The translations under genes were made by a program, and so were the position numbers. From the NCBI GenBank assembly GCA_002245135.1, contig NGBS01000363.1, forward strand, positions 1 through 22,450: a DNA stretch of 22,450 bases, in the 5' to 3' direction. This DNA comes from Proteromonas lacertae (taxonomy: Eukaryota > Sar > Bigyra > Opalinata > Proteromonadidae). The notes below the pieces were generated by a model. That model was not told the DNA's origin. It did not search any database and saw nothing but the letters and a program-made list of their open reading frames with translations. Below, piece after piece: positions 1 through 8,503 of this stretch (position 1 is its first letter; each line of letters begins with the position of its first letter).

Positions 1-32
1 TATATTATATTATGTTTCTTTTGGTTAAACTT

Positions 33-64
33 GTATCTTACAACTGGCCCAAGTTGTAGGATAC
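33..64. repeat. Terminal hairpin 1, arm A
   Basis: A 13-base stem (GTATCTTACAACT against its complement, one mismatch) surrounds a 6-base centre. It is the mirror copy of the hairpin at 13561-13592 and lies about 30 bases from the window edge. It could bind a replication or recombination protein, or form a transcript-end hairpin. Its role is unknown. Confidence 0.7.
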
Positions 65-74
65 ATCACAATTC

Positions 75-105
75 AAGTTACAACTGACGCCAGTTGTTGT
101 AACTT
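75..105. repeat. Terminal hairpin 2, arm A
   Basis: A dyad with AAGTTACAACTG on the left and its complement on the right, slightly less regular than the mirror copy at 13523-13550. With hairpin 1 it forms two tandem units that share the words ACTTGAATTGT or ACAATTCAAGT and CAGTTGT. Confidence 0.65.
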
Positions 106-209
106 ATATTACAATTCAAGTTGTCAAGTGGCCGCCGGATAGCAGTACCAAACACCAAAAAAAACAAACACACATAACATTACATAAAAATAATATATAA
201 AGAATTACT

Positions 210-579
210 TTAATTATCCATATTAGGAACTGAATACCATACTGATAATGCCTGCCATTATGCACAACAATACGATGTGGATCATTCTTTGACGCGGCTC
301 GTGGCCCGGCTCGTCTTGGTTTACGTTTTGCTCTATCTTTACTTCCTTTTGGTCTTCCTCTTTGTTTAGGTGGATTAGCAGCTAATAATCGTTCATACAT
401 TTTCATTAATTGTCTATATTGTAATTTAACTTTTGTTTTGTTTTGTAGTGCATTCTTTACTTTGTCTCTATACAAATCATAGCTCTTTCTCCATTTACTC
501 CTATTAACTGATTTAGGAATATATGTATTCAGTCTTTACTAATTTTAAACCCTTTTGGCCATCCTCCATAATAAGACAT
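210..579 (-). pseudogene. AT-hook-like basic protein, arm A copy
   Basis: This is the mirror copy of the 123-residue basic protein at 13045-13416. Unlike the arm B copy it does not read as a single open frame, so I treat it as broken or as incompletely polished sequence. The part encoding the basic, AT-hook-like segment is recognisable. See the arm B entry for the description. Confidence 0.6.
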
Positions 580-682
580 TGTGATTTTTATAATGATATT
601 ATTTAAAATATAGTAACTATTAATAGTATGTTTATCAAACAAAAACAAACATATATAATAATAATAATAGAATTTTAAGTAT

Positions 683-693
683 TTAATCAGAGT

Positions 694-734
<41 letters not shown>

Positions 735-1174
735 ATTCCATCAGCAACATTTCTATCAACTGGATGTATGTGATAAAAATTCCCTCCATTCCATTGATAA
801 CTCATATGATGAAAAACATATTTTTTAAATTTTTGAGGAATACAATCACCATCTGCATACTCATGTTCTCCATTTCTTAATTTTCTATTCATTACTAATA
901 TTGAAGCTCTTCTGTCATACCCATAGGTTTTGAGGTTTATCATTAATTGATCGCCATGATGTCTATAATCACCTAGTGCTTCTGGATCATTTCTATTAGT
1001 TCTGAGTGAACCACATATAAACACCTTTACTTTATTTCTTTTTAATATTTTCATTGTTTTAATTGGAAATTGAATGACCCATCTATGTGCTCTATTGTCT
1101 CTATATCTATGAATATAAAAAGCATATTCACCGTTAGGTTGTCTAAGCATATTATATGTTAAATGGTCAGGCAT
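683..1174 (-). CDS. Unknown 163-residue protein with polyserine tail, arm A copy
   Basis: This is an open mirror copy of the protein at 12446-12937. It differs in at least one residue (Val in place of Leu in the stretch SILVMNR). The polyserine tract is written as a 39-base triplet run at 695-733 and has exactly the same length as in arm B. An open frame with a conservative change suggests the product is or was under selection. The function is not recognised. Confidence 0.6.
695..733 (-). repeat. (AGT)13 microsatellite encoding polyserine, arm A
   Basis: Thirteen identical triplets, read as Ser on the minus strand, lie inside the 163-residue gene. They mirror 12887-12925 and have the same repeat number. 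Confidence 0.9.
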
Positions 1175-1582
1175 ATTCTTTGTATTTTTGCTATTATATA
1201 TATTATTAAATTTTTATGGGTCTAATCAATAAAGTTATTGTTTGTTTAGTAAAACAAATGTTTGAGGTTTGTTAAAAAAAATAATATCTCACGATCCATT
1301 GACATAATGAATAATCTGATGTGTTTCTTATTATATGGCATATCATGAGCAATCGATTGATGTAGTTAGATTTCATATATGTTTCATAATCAAAGATGAT
1401 TTAGATTATTGCCTGAAATAAGATATTGATATAATTGAGATGGGTATATACCCTAGTAAGTATATATAAATTATAGTTAGCTAAAGTCAATTTGTTTTGT
1501 AACAAGAGTACAAAATTTAATGTATTGATCAAGCTATAAAGTTTGACATTTTTCTATTTGATTTAAGTTTTTTGCAGTACAT

Positions 1583-2213
1583 ATGAATAGTGAGATTAAA
1601 ACAGTTACTGTCTACAAAGACAGTTCAATTCAAGAGTAATGAACAATGTATTTCAAGTGCAATTATATAATTTGGAGATGATCTTTAAAGCAAGGAATAA
1701 GCTAAGTCGTTATAGGTATATTTTATATCTATATATTTTATAGATATAATGGAAAGTTTTTATGCTCAAGTTTAAAAGATTATGTTGAAAGATTTAAAAG
1801 ACTTCCCTTAAAATTGACAAGAAAATCACAGGTTGATGAATACAAGAAGCTTTTAAGCATAATTATGTTCAATTGTCACTATTACCCTAAATCTAGAAAA
1901 TCATTTGTATATTTATATATCTATATATTTATATATTATAAATAGGTTGATAGAACATTAGATTACTTTATTTATGATCTACTCCATGAATTAAATATAT
2001 CTTCTGTAGAATTGGAGATGATGATTATCCATCAAACAGTATAAGTGAATATGAAGATGATAATGGAAACACTAAAGTTGATTTTATTTCTGGTGAAGGT
2101 ATCAAAACAGTTGTTGAAGTAGTTGTAAAAGATTTAATAGACAATGTTTGAAAAAGTTCAAGAAGCCAAGAAAACTTTATGACGACATAGAAGTATTTGA
2201 CATTGATGAATAG
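1583..2213 (+). pseudogene. Intron-bearing unknown gene, arm A copy
   Basis: This is the mirror copy of the gene at 11403-12036. The two short AT-rich intron-like stretches are present, but the flanking coding sequence does not stay open as it does in arm B. I treat it as a broken or poorly resolved copy. No further function can be given. Confidence 0.5.
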
Positions 2214-2356
2214 GACTGCTAATTAAGTCCTTAAAATTTATTATATAATAAATTTCAATAAAAAAATATTATATATCCAAATAGTGTTTGTTTGGGGTTA
2301 TTATAAGTGTATGTATATATGCGTAGCTAATTATACGCCAAAAATTTTTTTTGTTA

Positions 2357-2454
2357 AATTAGATTTCAATTATAGTCAAACATAAATAATAAATACATAG
2401 AAAGATAGAGAAAAAGAAAACAAATCAATTGATATATTTATTATGTATTCAAAC
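2357..2454 (+). repeat. Diverged direct repeat, unit 1 (arm A)
   Basis: It shares the start AAATTARATTTCRATTAT and the end words AATCRATTGATATATTTA and TTATGYATTCAAA with unit 2 at 2625-2724. The last 33 bases are nearly identical while the middle has diverged. Mirror copies lie at about 11160-11257. Confidence 0.65.
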
Positions 2455-2544
2455 TAATCCTAGCTCTAACTATAACACTTAGAAAAATAGATGCGTTTCG
2501 AGATTTGACTTGAACTCCATTTTTTTTTGTTTTGTTTTTTAAAC

Positions 2545-2596
2545 ATAGGATGGTCACTATATGGTGTCATATCACACAGTATGGTGGCCATCCTAT
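2545..2596 (+). repeat. 52-base hairpin with G-U-compatible differences (arm A)
   Basis: The outer stem is ATAGGATGG with CCATCCTAT. Across a stem of about 23 pairs, three non-Watson-Crick positions are G opposite T on this strand, which become G-U pairs in RNA. One position is a true mismatch, and the loop is 6 bases (CATATC). It could be a structured RNA, the centre of a small inverted-repeat element, or chance. Mirror copy at 11020-11071. Confidence 0.6.
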
Positions 2597-2624
2597 CTAT
2601 CATTGTTTTTTGAATTTTTTAAGA

Positions 2625-2724
2625 AAATTAAATTTCGATTATGATCAGAAAGTCAAACTAAGGGCATATATGAGCCCAGCATAAATAGAGAAATCGATTG
2701 ATATATTTATTATGCATTCAAAAC
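2625..2724 (+). repeat. Diverged direct repeat, unit 2 (arm A)
   Basis: Partner of 2357-2454, same orientation, about 170 bases downstream, with the hairpin at 2545-2596 between them. Mirror copy at about 10890-10989. Confidence 0.65.
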
Positions 2725-2802
2725 GTTTCTAAGGGTGAAAAATCAATAGGGGGTTATGTATACTATAAAACGGATATTTTTTGAAACGGAAAAACAATAG
2801 GG

Positions 2803-2826
2803 GGTTATGTATAGGTATACATAACC
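2803..2826. promoter_or_regulatory. 24-base palindrome upstream of the SGNH-type gene (arm A)
   Basis: The two halves GGTTATGTATA and TATACATAACC are perfect complements around a GG centre. The left half belongs to the second copy of a word repeated at about 2746-2764. Its place just before the SGNH-type coding region suggests an operator or promoter element. Mirror at 10788-10811. Confidence 0.45.
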
Positions 2827-2901
2827 ACCTTTCTTTCATTATTATTTGTTGGAGGTATAAAAATTATATTTCTATCAAACTATTTGAGCTATAAACCTTA
2901 T

Positions 2902-3377
2902 ATGACTAATTTTACATTATTTTCTTTAAGGTTTTTAAAATATGTGGAGTTGCTATATAAATCAAACTATACTAAAGATATATACATTATTCAAAATACT
3001 GGATTTCTTGATAGTAAAAAATATGTAAGTTTATGTGTTACAAAAAAGAGTAGAATATGCCATGGATATATAGGCAAAAATTTACTAGATATCTTTATCC
3101 ACAAACTAAGTATGCAAAAGTTATAGATTTAAATAAATATATATGTAAAAGAAGAATTTGTCCATTCATTAAAGATAATTATGTTGTTTATTTTGATAGA
3201 CATCATTTAAATCCGACATTTGTTAAACATCTTTATCCATACTTTATTCGACAGCTGAATTACAGATTTATAAAGCAACAAAAAGAAGTGCTGTTTGAGA
3301 AAAAGAAATATTATGATTTAATCATATGCTGCAATAACAGATGGAAAATAAGAGATTGCATGATAAGTGGTGATTAA
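2902..3377 (+). pseudogene. SGNH-type acyltransferase/esterase domain, arm A copy
   Basis: This is the mirror copy of the open frame at 10236-10712. The diagnostic Asp-His block near the C-terminus (YFDRHHLN) is present, but unlike arm B the copy is not one continuous frame. It is therefore broken, or this arm is less accurately resolved. See the arm B entry for function. Confidence 0.55.
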
Positions 3378-3497
3378 GCATATATGATAAGAGATTTTAT
3401 ATAAATATTCTTAGTGTTTTCTATTGATATGTTCTTTAAAATGAAAATATATTTTAGTTTTTCTAGTTTTAGATAATCACTTATATATTTCTCATTT

Positions 3498-3827
3498 TTA
3501 TTTATTTCTTAGTAACTTTGACTTAACAACAATATTACCTACTTTTCTTTTACTGCAATTAATTGTTTTATCTATATCATAACCTAAATCTGATATAAGT
3601 TTGTATAGCTTTTCATTTTCATATTTACCATTTTCATTCAATGTACTGCATGAAGCCTCTATATACATAAACTTCGTATGATGAGATTTAAAGAAATTAG
3701 TTCCTCCAAGTAAAAGATCATATTCTCCACCTTCAACATCAATTTTTATCATCGAAATATTATTTGGAATAATATCTTTAAAGTTATCTAGTGTCTTAAT
3801 AGAACATGAGTTTTTTAAATTGGACAT
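3498..3827 (-). CDS. FkbM-type methyltransferase, C-terminal block, arm A copy
   Basis: This 109-residue frame is identical to the arm B copy at 9786-10115. It contains the FkbM family hallmark IKIDVEGGEYDLLLGG at residues 27-42. See the arm B entry for details. Confidence 0.65.
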   Translation of the reverse strand: MSNLKNSCSIKTLDNFKDIIPNNISMIKIDVEGGEYDLLLGGTNFFKSHHTKFMYIEASCSTLNENGKYENEKLYKLISDLGYDIDKTINCSKRKVGNIVVKSKLLRNK

Positions 3828-3897
3828 ATGAAAGAAAATATGAGATTAAAAGAATGATGTTAAAATATATTATAAATGAACAAGCATATACACTTCT

Positions 3898-5109
3898 TTA
3901 ATATATTTTATATTTCTTTTTTAATTTGTATATATAAGATGAATTAATTTGTTGTTTTAAATATATTGTATAATAATTCCATAATTTATTGGATATGTAA
4001 TATTTTGATGATGATAAATTGTCTATTTTATATTTTATACCTTTTATTGCCTCTTTTTTACATTCAATTTTGCATAAAAGAAGTAAAGAAAACGACAAAT
4101 GACCATCTTCTGCAGCATTTTTATCATAAATTTTGTATAACCACATTATATATAACCATTTTCTGTGTAAAATTAACGGTGTAGCACACCATTTTAATCC
4201 ATTTCTCTTACCAATATGATGACAATATAACCCTTTTTCTTTACAATTGATATTATTTATCCAATTAATGTGAGACCTATTGTCATATGGAAACCAGTCA
4301 TCGTCATACATTATTATATCATTATCAGGAGAAAGCAGTGATAATAAATATCTCAAATAGAATCCTGCTGCAAAATTGATAGTGTGAATATATACTATAC
4401 AGTTTTGATCATAATTTACATTTACTATGTTTCTGTCATGAATAACGATTATATGCTTAGGTGGAAGAATTTGTTTATTGAAAAATAGTATTTGTTTTTC
4501 TAAATTATTTCTTCTATATACAGTTGTTACTAATGAATAAAATAATGAGTAGTTATAATTTTTACATAATCTATTATTATACATTACTACATTTCTATTC
4601 TTTAATTTAATATATACTGAATTATATGTACAGAATCTAAATATATTACTATGCAAATGTAATAGCTTAAAATATGTCATATCAAAATATATACATTCTA
4701 AAATGACGAAGTAATTTCTATTCTTAATATATTTATAAATATAATTGACATTATTATTGATACTATTATTACATATCAATATATTTTTTGATTCTATTAG
4801 TATATTATATAATGGAATTAAGAAAAGTATATCATCATAATTAGTATTATGTTCAATAAAATAAATATGACTATTATTTGTATTTACTTTATTTTTGTTT
4901 TTAACATGATATATAATGAAATGTTTATCGATATATCTATAATTCAATGTATTTGAAGAAAAATACTTTCGCTTTTCAAATATACTAAAGTTTTTATACA
5001 TATCTTTATTATCTTTTATATTCATAATTGTCATTAAAAGTTGAGCTGAAATATAATAATATAATATCACATTAAACTTTATATTCATAATTAAAAGAAA
5101 TATAAACAT
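3898..5109 (-). CDS. DXD-type glycosyltransferase, arm A copy
   Basis: This 403-residue frame is identical to the arm B copy at 8504-9715 and keeps the DDD motif at residues 269-271. It is followed 70 bases upstream (in gene order) by the LicD-like gene on the same strand. See the arm B entry. Confidence 0.7.
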   Translation of the reverse strand: MFIFLLIMNIKFNVILYYYISAQLLMTIMNIKDNKDMYKNFSIFEKRKYFSSNTLNYRYIDKHFIIYHVKNKNKVNTNNSHIYFIEHNTNYDDILFLIPLYNILIESKNILICNNSINNNVNYIYKYIKNRNYFVILECIYFDMTYFKLLHLHSNIFRFCTYNSVYIKLKNRNVVMYNNRLCKNYNYSLFYSLVTTVYRRNNLEKQILFFNKQILPPKHIIVIHDRNIVNVNYDQNCIVYIHTINFAAGFYLRYLLSLLSPDNDIIMYDDDWFPYDNRSHINWINNINCKEKGLYCHHIGKRNGLKWCATPLILHRKWLYIMWLYKIYDKNAAEDGHLSFSLLLLCKIECKKEAIKGIKYKIDNLSSSKYYISNKLWNYYTIYLKQQINSSYIYKLKKKYKIY

Positions 5110-5179
5110 AAATACTTATAATAGCTTATTATGTATATATATAATATTTTAATAAACATTCTTTTCTAGGTGTATAATA

Positions 5180-5893
5180 TTAATTATTTAAATATATAAT
5201 ATTAGATTCATTTATTCTATAAGGAGATAATGAGGATTTTTTGTTCATTATTTCTTTATAGAAATCATTGCCATATATTAGCCGAGTTAAGTTATAAGAA
5301 TTAACTTGACAAATTCCGTAAGTATTACAAAATTTACACTTGCATAGATTATAATCTCTATATATCCATTCGTTGGCTAATGTAATGTAAAAATCGATAT
5401 ATAAAATATTTGATATGTATATTGCTATAACCAAGCTAGTGTATCTTGTTTTTAGTATTTTATATTTTTTAAATTTTCTTTTCAAATATTTATATAGTAA
5501 TAAATTATAATAATTCCTATTTTTGTTACAAAGTAATATACTATCTTTTAATAATACATATTTGTCTTGATAGTAATTATTGTTTACTCTAATCTCTTCT
5601 TTACACTTGAATATGTGTTGATTTTTAGATACTGGTATAATTACATCAATATCTACATCATGTTTTATCAAACCTCCATTTCTTACAGCACCAAGCTGAG
5701 ATCCAAATGATAAAAAATAGTATATTCCTATTGAATTAATAATATTTATATATTTTTCACACACTGATTCTCTTGATTTATCATAAGTGTCATTTAATGA
5801 TTTCCATTTACACTTCATCATACTCTTATCATACAAAATTATATCAATCATAAATGAAATAAAAAATAAATCATATAACAAATATATAATCAT
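5180..5893 (-). CDS. LicD-like phosphotransferase, arm A copy
   Basis: This 237-residue frame is identical to the arm B copy at 7720-8433, with the nucleotidyltransferase-type signature FGSQLGAVRNGG and DVDID. It lies 9 bases downstream of the GT10-like frame on the same strand. See the arm B entry. Confidence 0.7.
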   Translation of the reverse strand: MIIYLLYDLFFISFMIDIILYDKSMMKCKWKSLNDTYDKSRESVCEKYINIINSIGIYYFLSFGSQLGAVRNGGLIKHDVDIDVIIPVSKNQHIFKCKEEIRVNNNYYQDKYVLLKDSILLCNKNRNYYNLLLYKYLKRKFKKYKILKTRYTSLVIAIYISNILYIDFYITLANEWIYRDYNLCKCKFCNTYGICQVNSYNLTRLIYGNDFYKEIMNKKSSLSPYRINESNIIYLNN

Positions 5894-5902
5894 TTTAATA
5901 AA

Positions 5903-6550
5903 TTATTGTTTATTTTTTACTATTCTTTCACAAATCTTACAATAATTAAAACTAAAGTTATAATTGAATCGATTAAACCATTCTTGTGATATATTATTCA
6001 TCCATTGCATATGATATGTCAATAAATATTTGTTGTACATAACTTTCTTTATATAATCAGTTAAGAATTTTACTGATGTAAAATTACTAAAGTTTATAAT
6101 TGCTGTTGGATGTGGAAGAAAATTGTTAATATTTTTTGGACCAAAATAGATTGGTATACTACCTGCTAATAAACAATCTGTTAGTTTTTCTGTAACATAA
6201 TCATCATTAATTTGTGGTGCTTCATAATTATTTCCTATTTTCCATGTAATAATTGAATTTTCTATAGCAATACAAAATTTATATTGCTTTAATATCTCTA
6301 ACTTATTCAATTTTGAAATATTTTTAGGCCATTCTTTATTATTCATATCTCTACCATATGAGTCTACTGGTATGTATTTCATAAATTCCTTCACTAAATT
6401 AACTCTATTATGATATGATACTCTTTGAATATATACTACATTTCTTCTTTTCATAAATAATGACAAATTTCCATAATTTCTTTTAGCTTCTTTTAAGAAT
6501 ATACTTAAATTATAATAAGAATATATTGGAAATGATATATGGTTTTTATT
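5903..6550 (-). pseudogene. GT10-like fucosyltransferase, partial arm A copy
   Basis: This is the mirror of the C-terminal two thirds of the gene at 6694-7710. The arm boundary at 6550 cuts through the gene, because the rest of the complete copy lies in the single-copy spacer. The remaining frame keeps the catalytic core block DYVTEKLTDCLLAGSIPIYFG. The longest ATG-started frame here runs 5903-6466. The partial copy follows directly from the geometry of the inverted duplication. Confidence 0.75.
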
Positions 6551-7062
6551 CTAAATGAGAAGATTTCAAGTAAGTTCTTCTGCTTCATCTATTTTATCTT
6601 CAATATAGCATATAGAAGACAAATTTTACTATAAATTTTACTCATTTTTATTATTTACAATGATTTCAAATACATAAAAATTACATCTATTCGATGTTGA
6701 ATATACTAAATGTTATAAATGTATTATTAATCTCTTATTTAACTTCATTATCTTATTTTGAAAGAGTTTTGTTAGTAAATATATTTGTAGGTAATTCATT
6801 TAATAATTATTATGACTTACCTGTAATACCTTTATTCTGCAAGAATAAATCAATTATATGTAATTTTTTATCTAATAATAGTAAAAATGTAAAATATGAT
6901 GCTGTTATTTATAATGGTAACAGAAGATTTCCTTATAGAACTAATTATAAATATAGTATAATAATGACTACAGAAAAGTTAAGTCAAGTTAAATTTATGA
7001 AAGAAATAGGAGATGGAAAAAATTCGAACCATCAGCTTGCAGTTGATTATAGACTATTTTCA
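6551..7062. other. Asymmetric single-copy spacer of the inverted repeat
   Basis: These 512 bases separate the two arms and have no mirror partner. They hold about 140 bases without a gene (6551-6693) and then the first 123 or so codons of the GT10-like gene, which continues into arm B. Because the spacer is not palindromic, this is not a covalently closed hairpin end of the poxvirus type. Confidence 0.9.
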
Positions 7063-7710
7063 AATAAAAACCATATATCATTTCCAATATATTCTTATTA
7101 TAATTTAAGTATATTCTTAAAAGAAGCTAAAAGAAATTATGGAAATTTGTCATTATTTATGAAAAGAAGAAATGTAGTATATATTCAAAGAGTATCATAT
7201 CATAATAGAGTTAATTTAGTGAAGGAATTTATGAAATACATACCAGTAGACTCATATGGTAGAGATATGAATAATAAAGAATGGCCTAAAAATATTTCAA
7301 AATTGAATAAGTTAGAGATATTAAAGCAATATAAATTTTGTATTGCTATAGAAAATTCAATTATTACATGGAAAATAGGAAATAATTATGAAGCACCACA
7401 AATTAATGATGATTATGTTACAGAAAAACTAACAGATTGTTTATTAGCAGGTAGTATACCAATCTATTTTGGTCCAAAAAATATTAACAATTTTCTTCCA
7501 CATCCAACAGCAATTATAAACTTTAGTAATTTTACATCAGTAAAATTCTTAACTGATTATATAAAGAAAGTTATGTACAACAAATATTTATTGACATATC
7601 ATATGCAATGGATGAATAATATATCACAAGAATGGTTTAATCGATTCAATTATAACTTTAGTTTTAATTACTGTAAGATTTGTGAAAGAATAGTAAAAAA
7701 TAAACAATAA
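6694..7710 (+). CDS. GT10-like alpha-1,3-fucosyltransferase
   Basis: The product has 338 residues. The C-terminal half matches the GT10 fucosyltransferase pattern: VDSYGR at 185-190, AIENS at 218-222, the donor-binding block DDYVTEKLTDCLLAGSIPIYFG at 239-260, then LPHPTAIINFSNF, and a C-terminal CKIC at 327-330. Known members transfer fucose from GDP-fucose to glycan acceptors, usually in the Golgi. The N-terminus is hydrophobic (about residues 4-20), consistent with a type II signal anchor. The ATG at 6694 starts the frame in the spacer, and the gene then crosses into arm B. It is 9 bases upstream of the LicD-like gene on the same strand, suggesting a co-ordinated cassette. The family call is strong. 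The acceptor and actual sugar are unknown. Confidence 0.8.
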   Translation: MLNILNVINVLLISYLTSLSYFERVLLVNIFVGNSFNNYYDLPVIPLFCKNKSIICNFLSNNSKNVKYDAVIYNGNRRFPYRTNYKYSIIMTTEKLSQVKFMKEIGDGKNSNHQLAVDYRLFSNKNHISFPIYSYYNLSIFLKEAKRNYGNLSLFMKRRNVVYIQRVSYHNRVNLVKEFMKYIPVDSYGRDMNNKEWPKNISKLNKLEILKQYKFCIAIENSIITWKIGNNYEAPQINDDYVTEKLTDCLLAGSIPIYFGPKNINNFLPHPTAIINFSNFTSVKFLTDYIKKVMYNKYLLTYHMQWMNNISQEWFNRFNYNFSFNYCKICERIVKNKQ

Positions 7711-7719
7711 TTTATTAAA

Positions 7720-8433
7720 ATGATTATATATTTGTTATATGATTTATTTTTTATTTCATTTATGATTGATATAATTTTGTATGATAAGAGTATGATGAAG
7801 TGTAAATGGAAATCATTAAATGACACTTATGATAAATCAAGAGAATCAGTGTGTGAAAAATATATAAATATTATTAATTCAATAGGAATATACTATTTTT
7901 TATCATTTGGATCTCAGCTTGGTGCTGTAAGAAATGGAGGTTTGATAAAACATGATGTAGATATTGATGTAATTATACCAGTATCTAAAAATCAACACAT
8001 ATTCAAGTGTAAAGAAGAGATTAGAGTAAACAATAATTACTATCAAGACAAATATGTATTATTAAAAGATAGTATATTACTTTGTAACAAAAATAGGAAT
8101 TATTATAATTTATTACTATATAAATATTTGAAAAGAAAATTTAAAAAATATAAAATACTAAAAACAAGATACACTAGCTTGGTTATAGCAATATACATAT
8201 CAAATATTTTATATATCGATTTTTACATTACATTAGCCAACGAATGGATATATAGAGATTATAATCTATGCAAGTGTAAATTTTGTAATACTTACGGAAT
8301 TTGTCAAGTTAATTCTTATAACTTAACTCGGCTAATATATGGCAATGATTTCTATAAAGAAATAATGAACAAAAAATCCTCATTATCTCCTTATAGAATA
8401 AATGAATCTAATATTATATATTTAAATAATTAA
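7720..8433 (+). CDS. LicD-like phosphotransferase
   Basis: The product has 237 residues. It contains the LicD/fukutin signature, a nucleotidyltransferase-fold active site: YFLSFGSQLGAVRNGG around residues 59-74, followed by the acidic pair motif DVDID at 79-83, with a third candidate acidic residue in YIDFY (167). LicD proteins move phosphocholine, and the related fukutin/FKRP proteins move ribitol phosphate, onto surface glycans. A cysteine cluster (CKCKFC...C, 184-195) may bind zinc, as fukutin-like proteins do. The first 20 residues are hydrophobic, consistent with a signal anchor. It sits between the GT10-like and DXD glycosyltransferase genes, supporting a glycan-decorating role. The substrate cannot be told. 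Confidence 0.75.
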   Translation: MIIYLLYDLFFISFMIDIILYDKSMMKCKWKSLNDTYDKSRESVCEKYINIINSIGIYYFLSFGSQLGAVRNGGLIKHDVDIDVIIPVSKNQHIFKCKEEIRVNNNYYQDKYVLLKDSILLCNKNRNYYNLLLYKYLKRKFKKYKILKTRYTSLVIAIYISNILYIDFYITLANEWIYRDYNLCKCKFCNTYGICQVNSYNLTRLIYGNDFYKEIMNKKSSLSPYRINESNIIYLNN

Positions 8434-8503
8434 TATTATACACCTAGAAAAGAATGTTTATTAAAATATTATATATATACATAATAAGCTATTATAAGTA
8501 TTT

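Larger units (their letters stand above)
2214..2880. other. Non-coding, repeat-rich stretch of arm A
   Basis: No convincing gene is seen here. The stretch holds a diverged direct repeat (2357-2454 and 2625-2724), a long hairpin between the two units (2545-2596), and two copies of an AATAGGGGGTTATGTATA word followed by a 24-base palindrome (2803-2826) just before the SGNH-type coding region. It is mirrored at about 10735-11400. Confidence 0.6.
1..6550 (+). repeat. Arm A of a giant inverted repeat
   Basis: The reverse complement of this stretch matches 7063-13624 almost base for base. Matched gene pairs include the 163-residue protein (683-1174 with 12446-12937) and the 403-residue glycosyltransferase (3898-5109 with 8504-9715). 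Matching stops abruptly at 6550. At the other end it continues to the first base of the window, so the arm could extend further left. Arm A is about 12 bases shorter overall than arm B. The differences I saw were mostly one-base length differences in short runs, compatible with slight decay or with residual sequencing error. Near identity means a recent duplication, continuing gene conversion, or an artefact. Confidence 0.95.

Noticed and set aside
529-789. Open frame with a long polyvaline run on the minus strand
   Set aside because: It is the triplet microsatellite of the polyserine gene read in another frame. Nothing else in it looks coding.
1441-1580. A further, longer intron upstream of the intron-bearing gene (GTAAGT near 1457, TTTTTTGCAG before 1578; mirrored in arm B)
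   Set aside because: The splice-like borders look good, but I found no convincing open upstream exon, so the gene model starts at the ATG just after it.
3966-4184. Hydrophobic 72-residue frame, mirrored at 9429-9647
   Set aside because: It is antisense to the DXD glycosyltransferase in both arms. Hydrophobicity is expected from the complement of Asn/Lys-rich AT-rich coding sequence.
6551-7062. Palindrome centre as a covalently closed telomere of a linear genome
   Set aside because: The spacer is asymmetric and carries part of a real gene. A resolved telomere junction would be symmetric to the centre.
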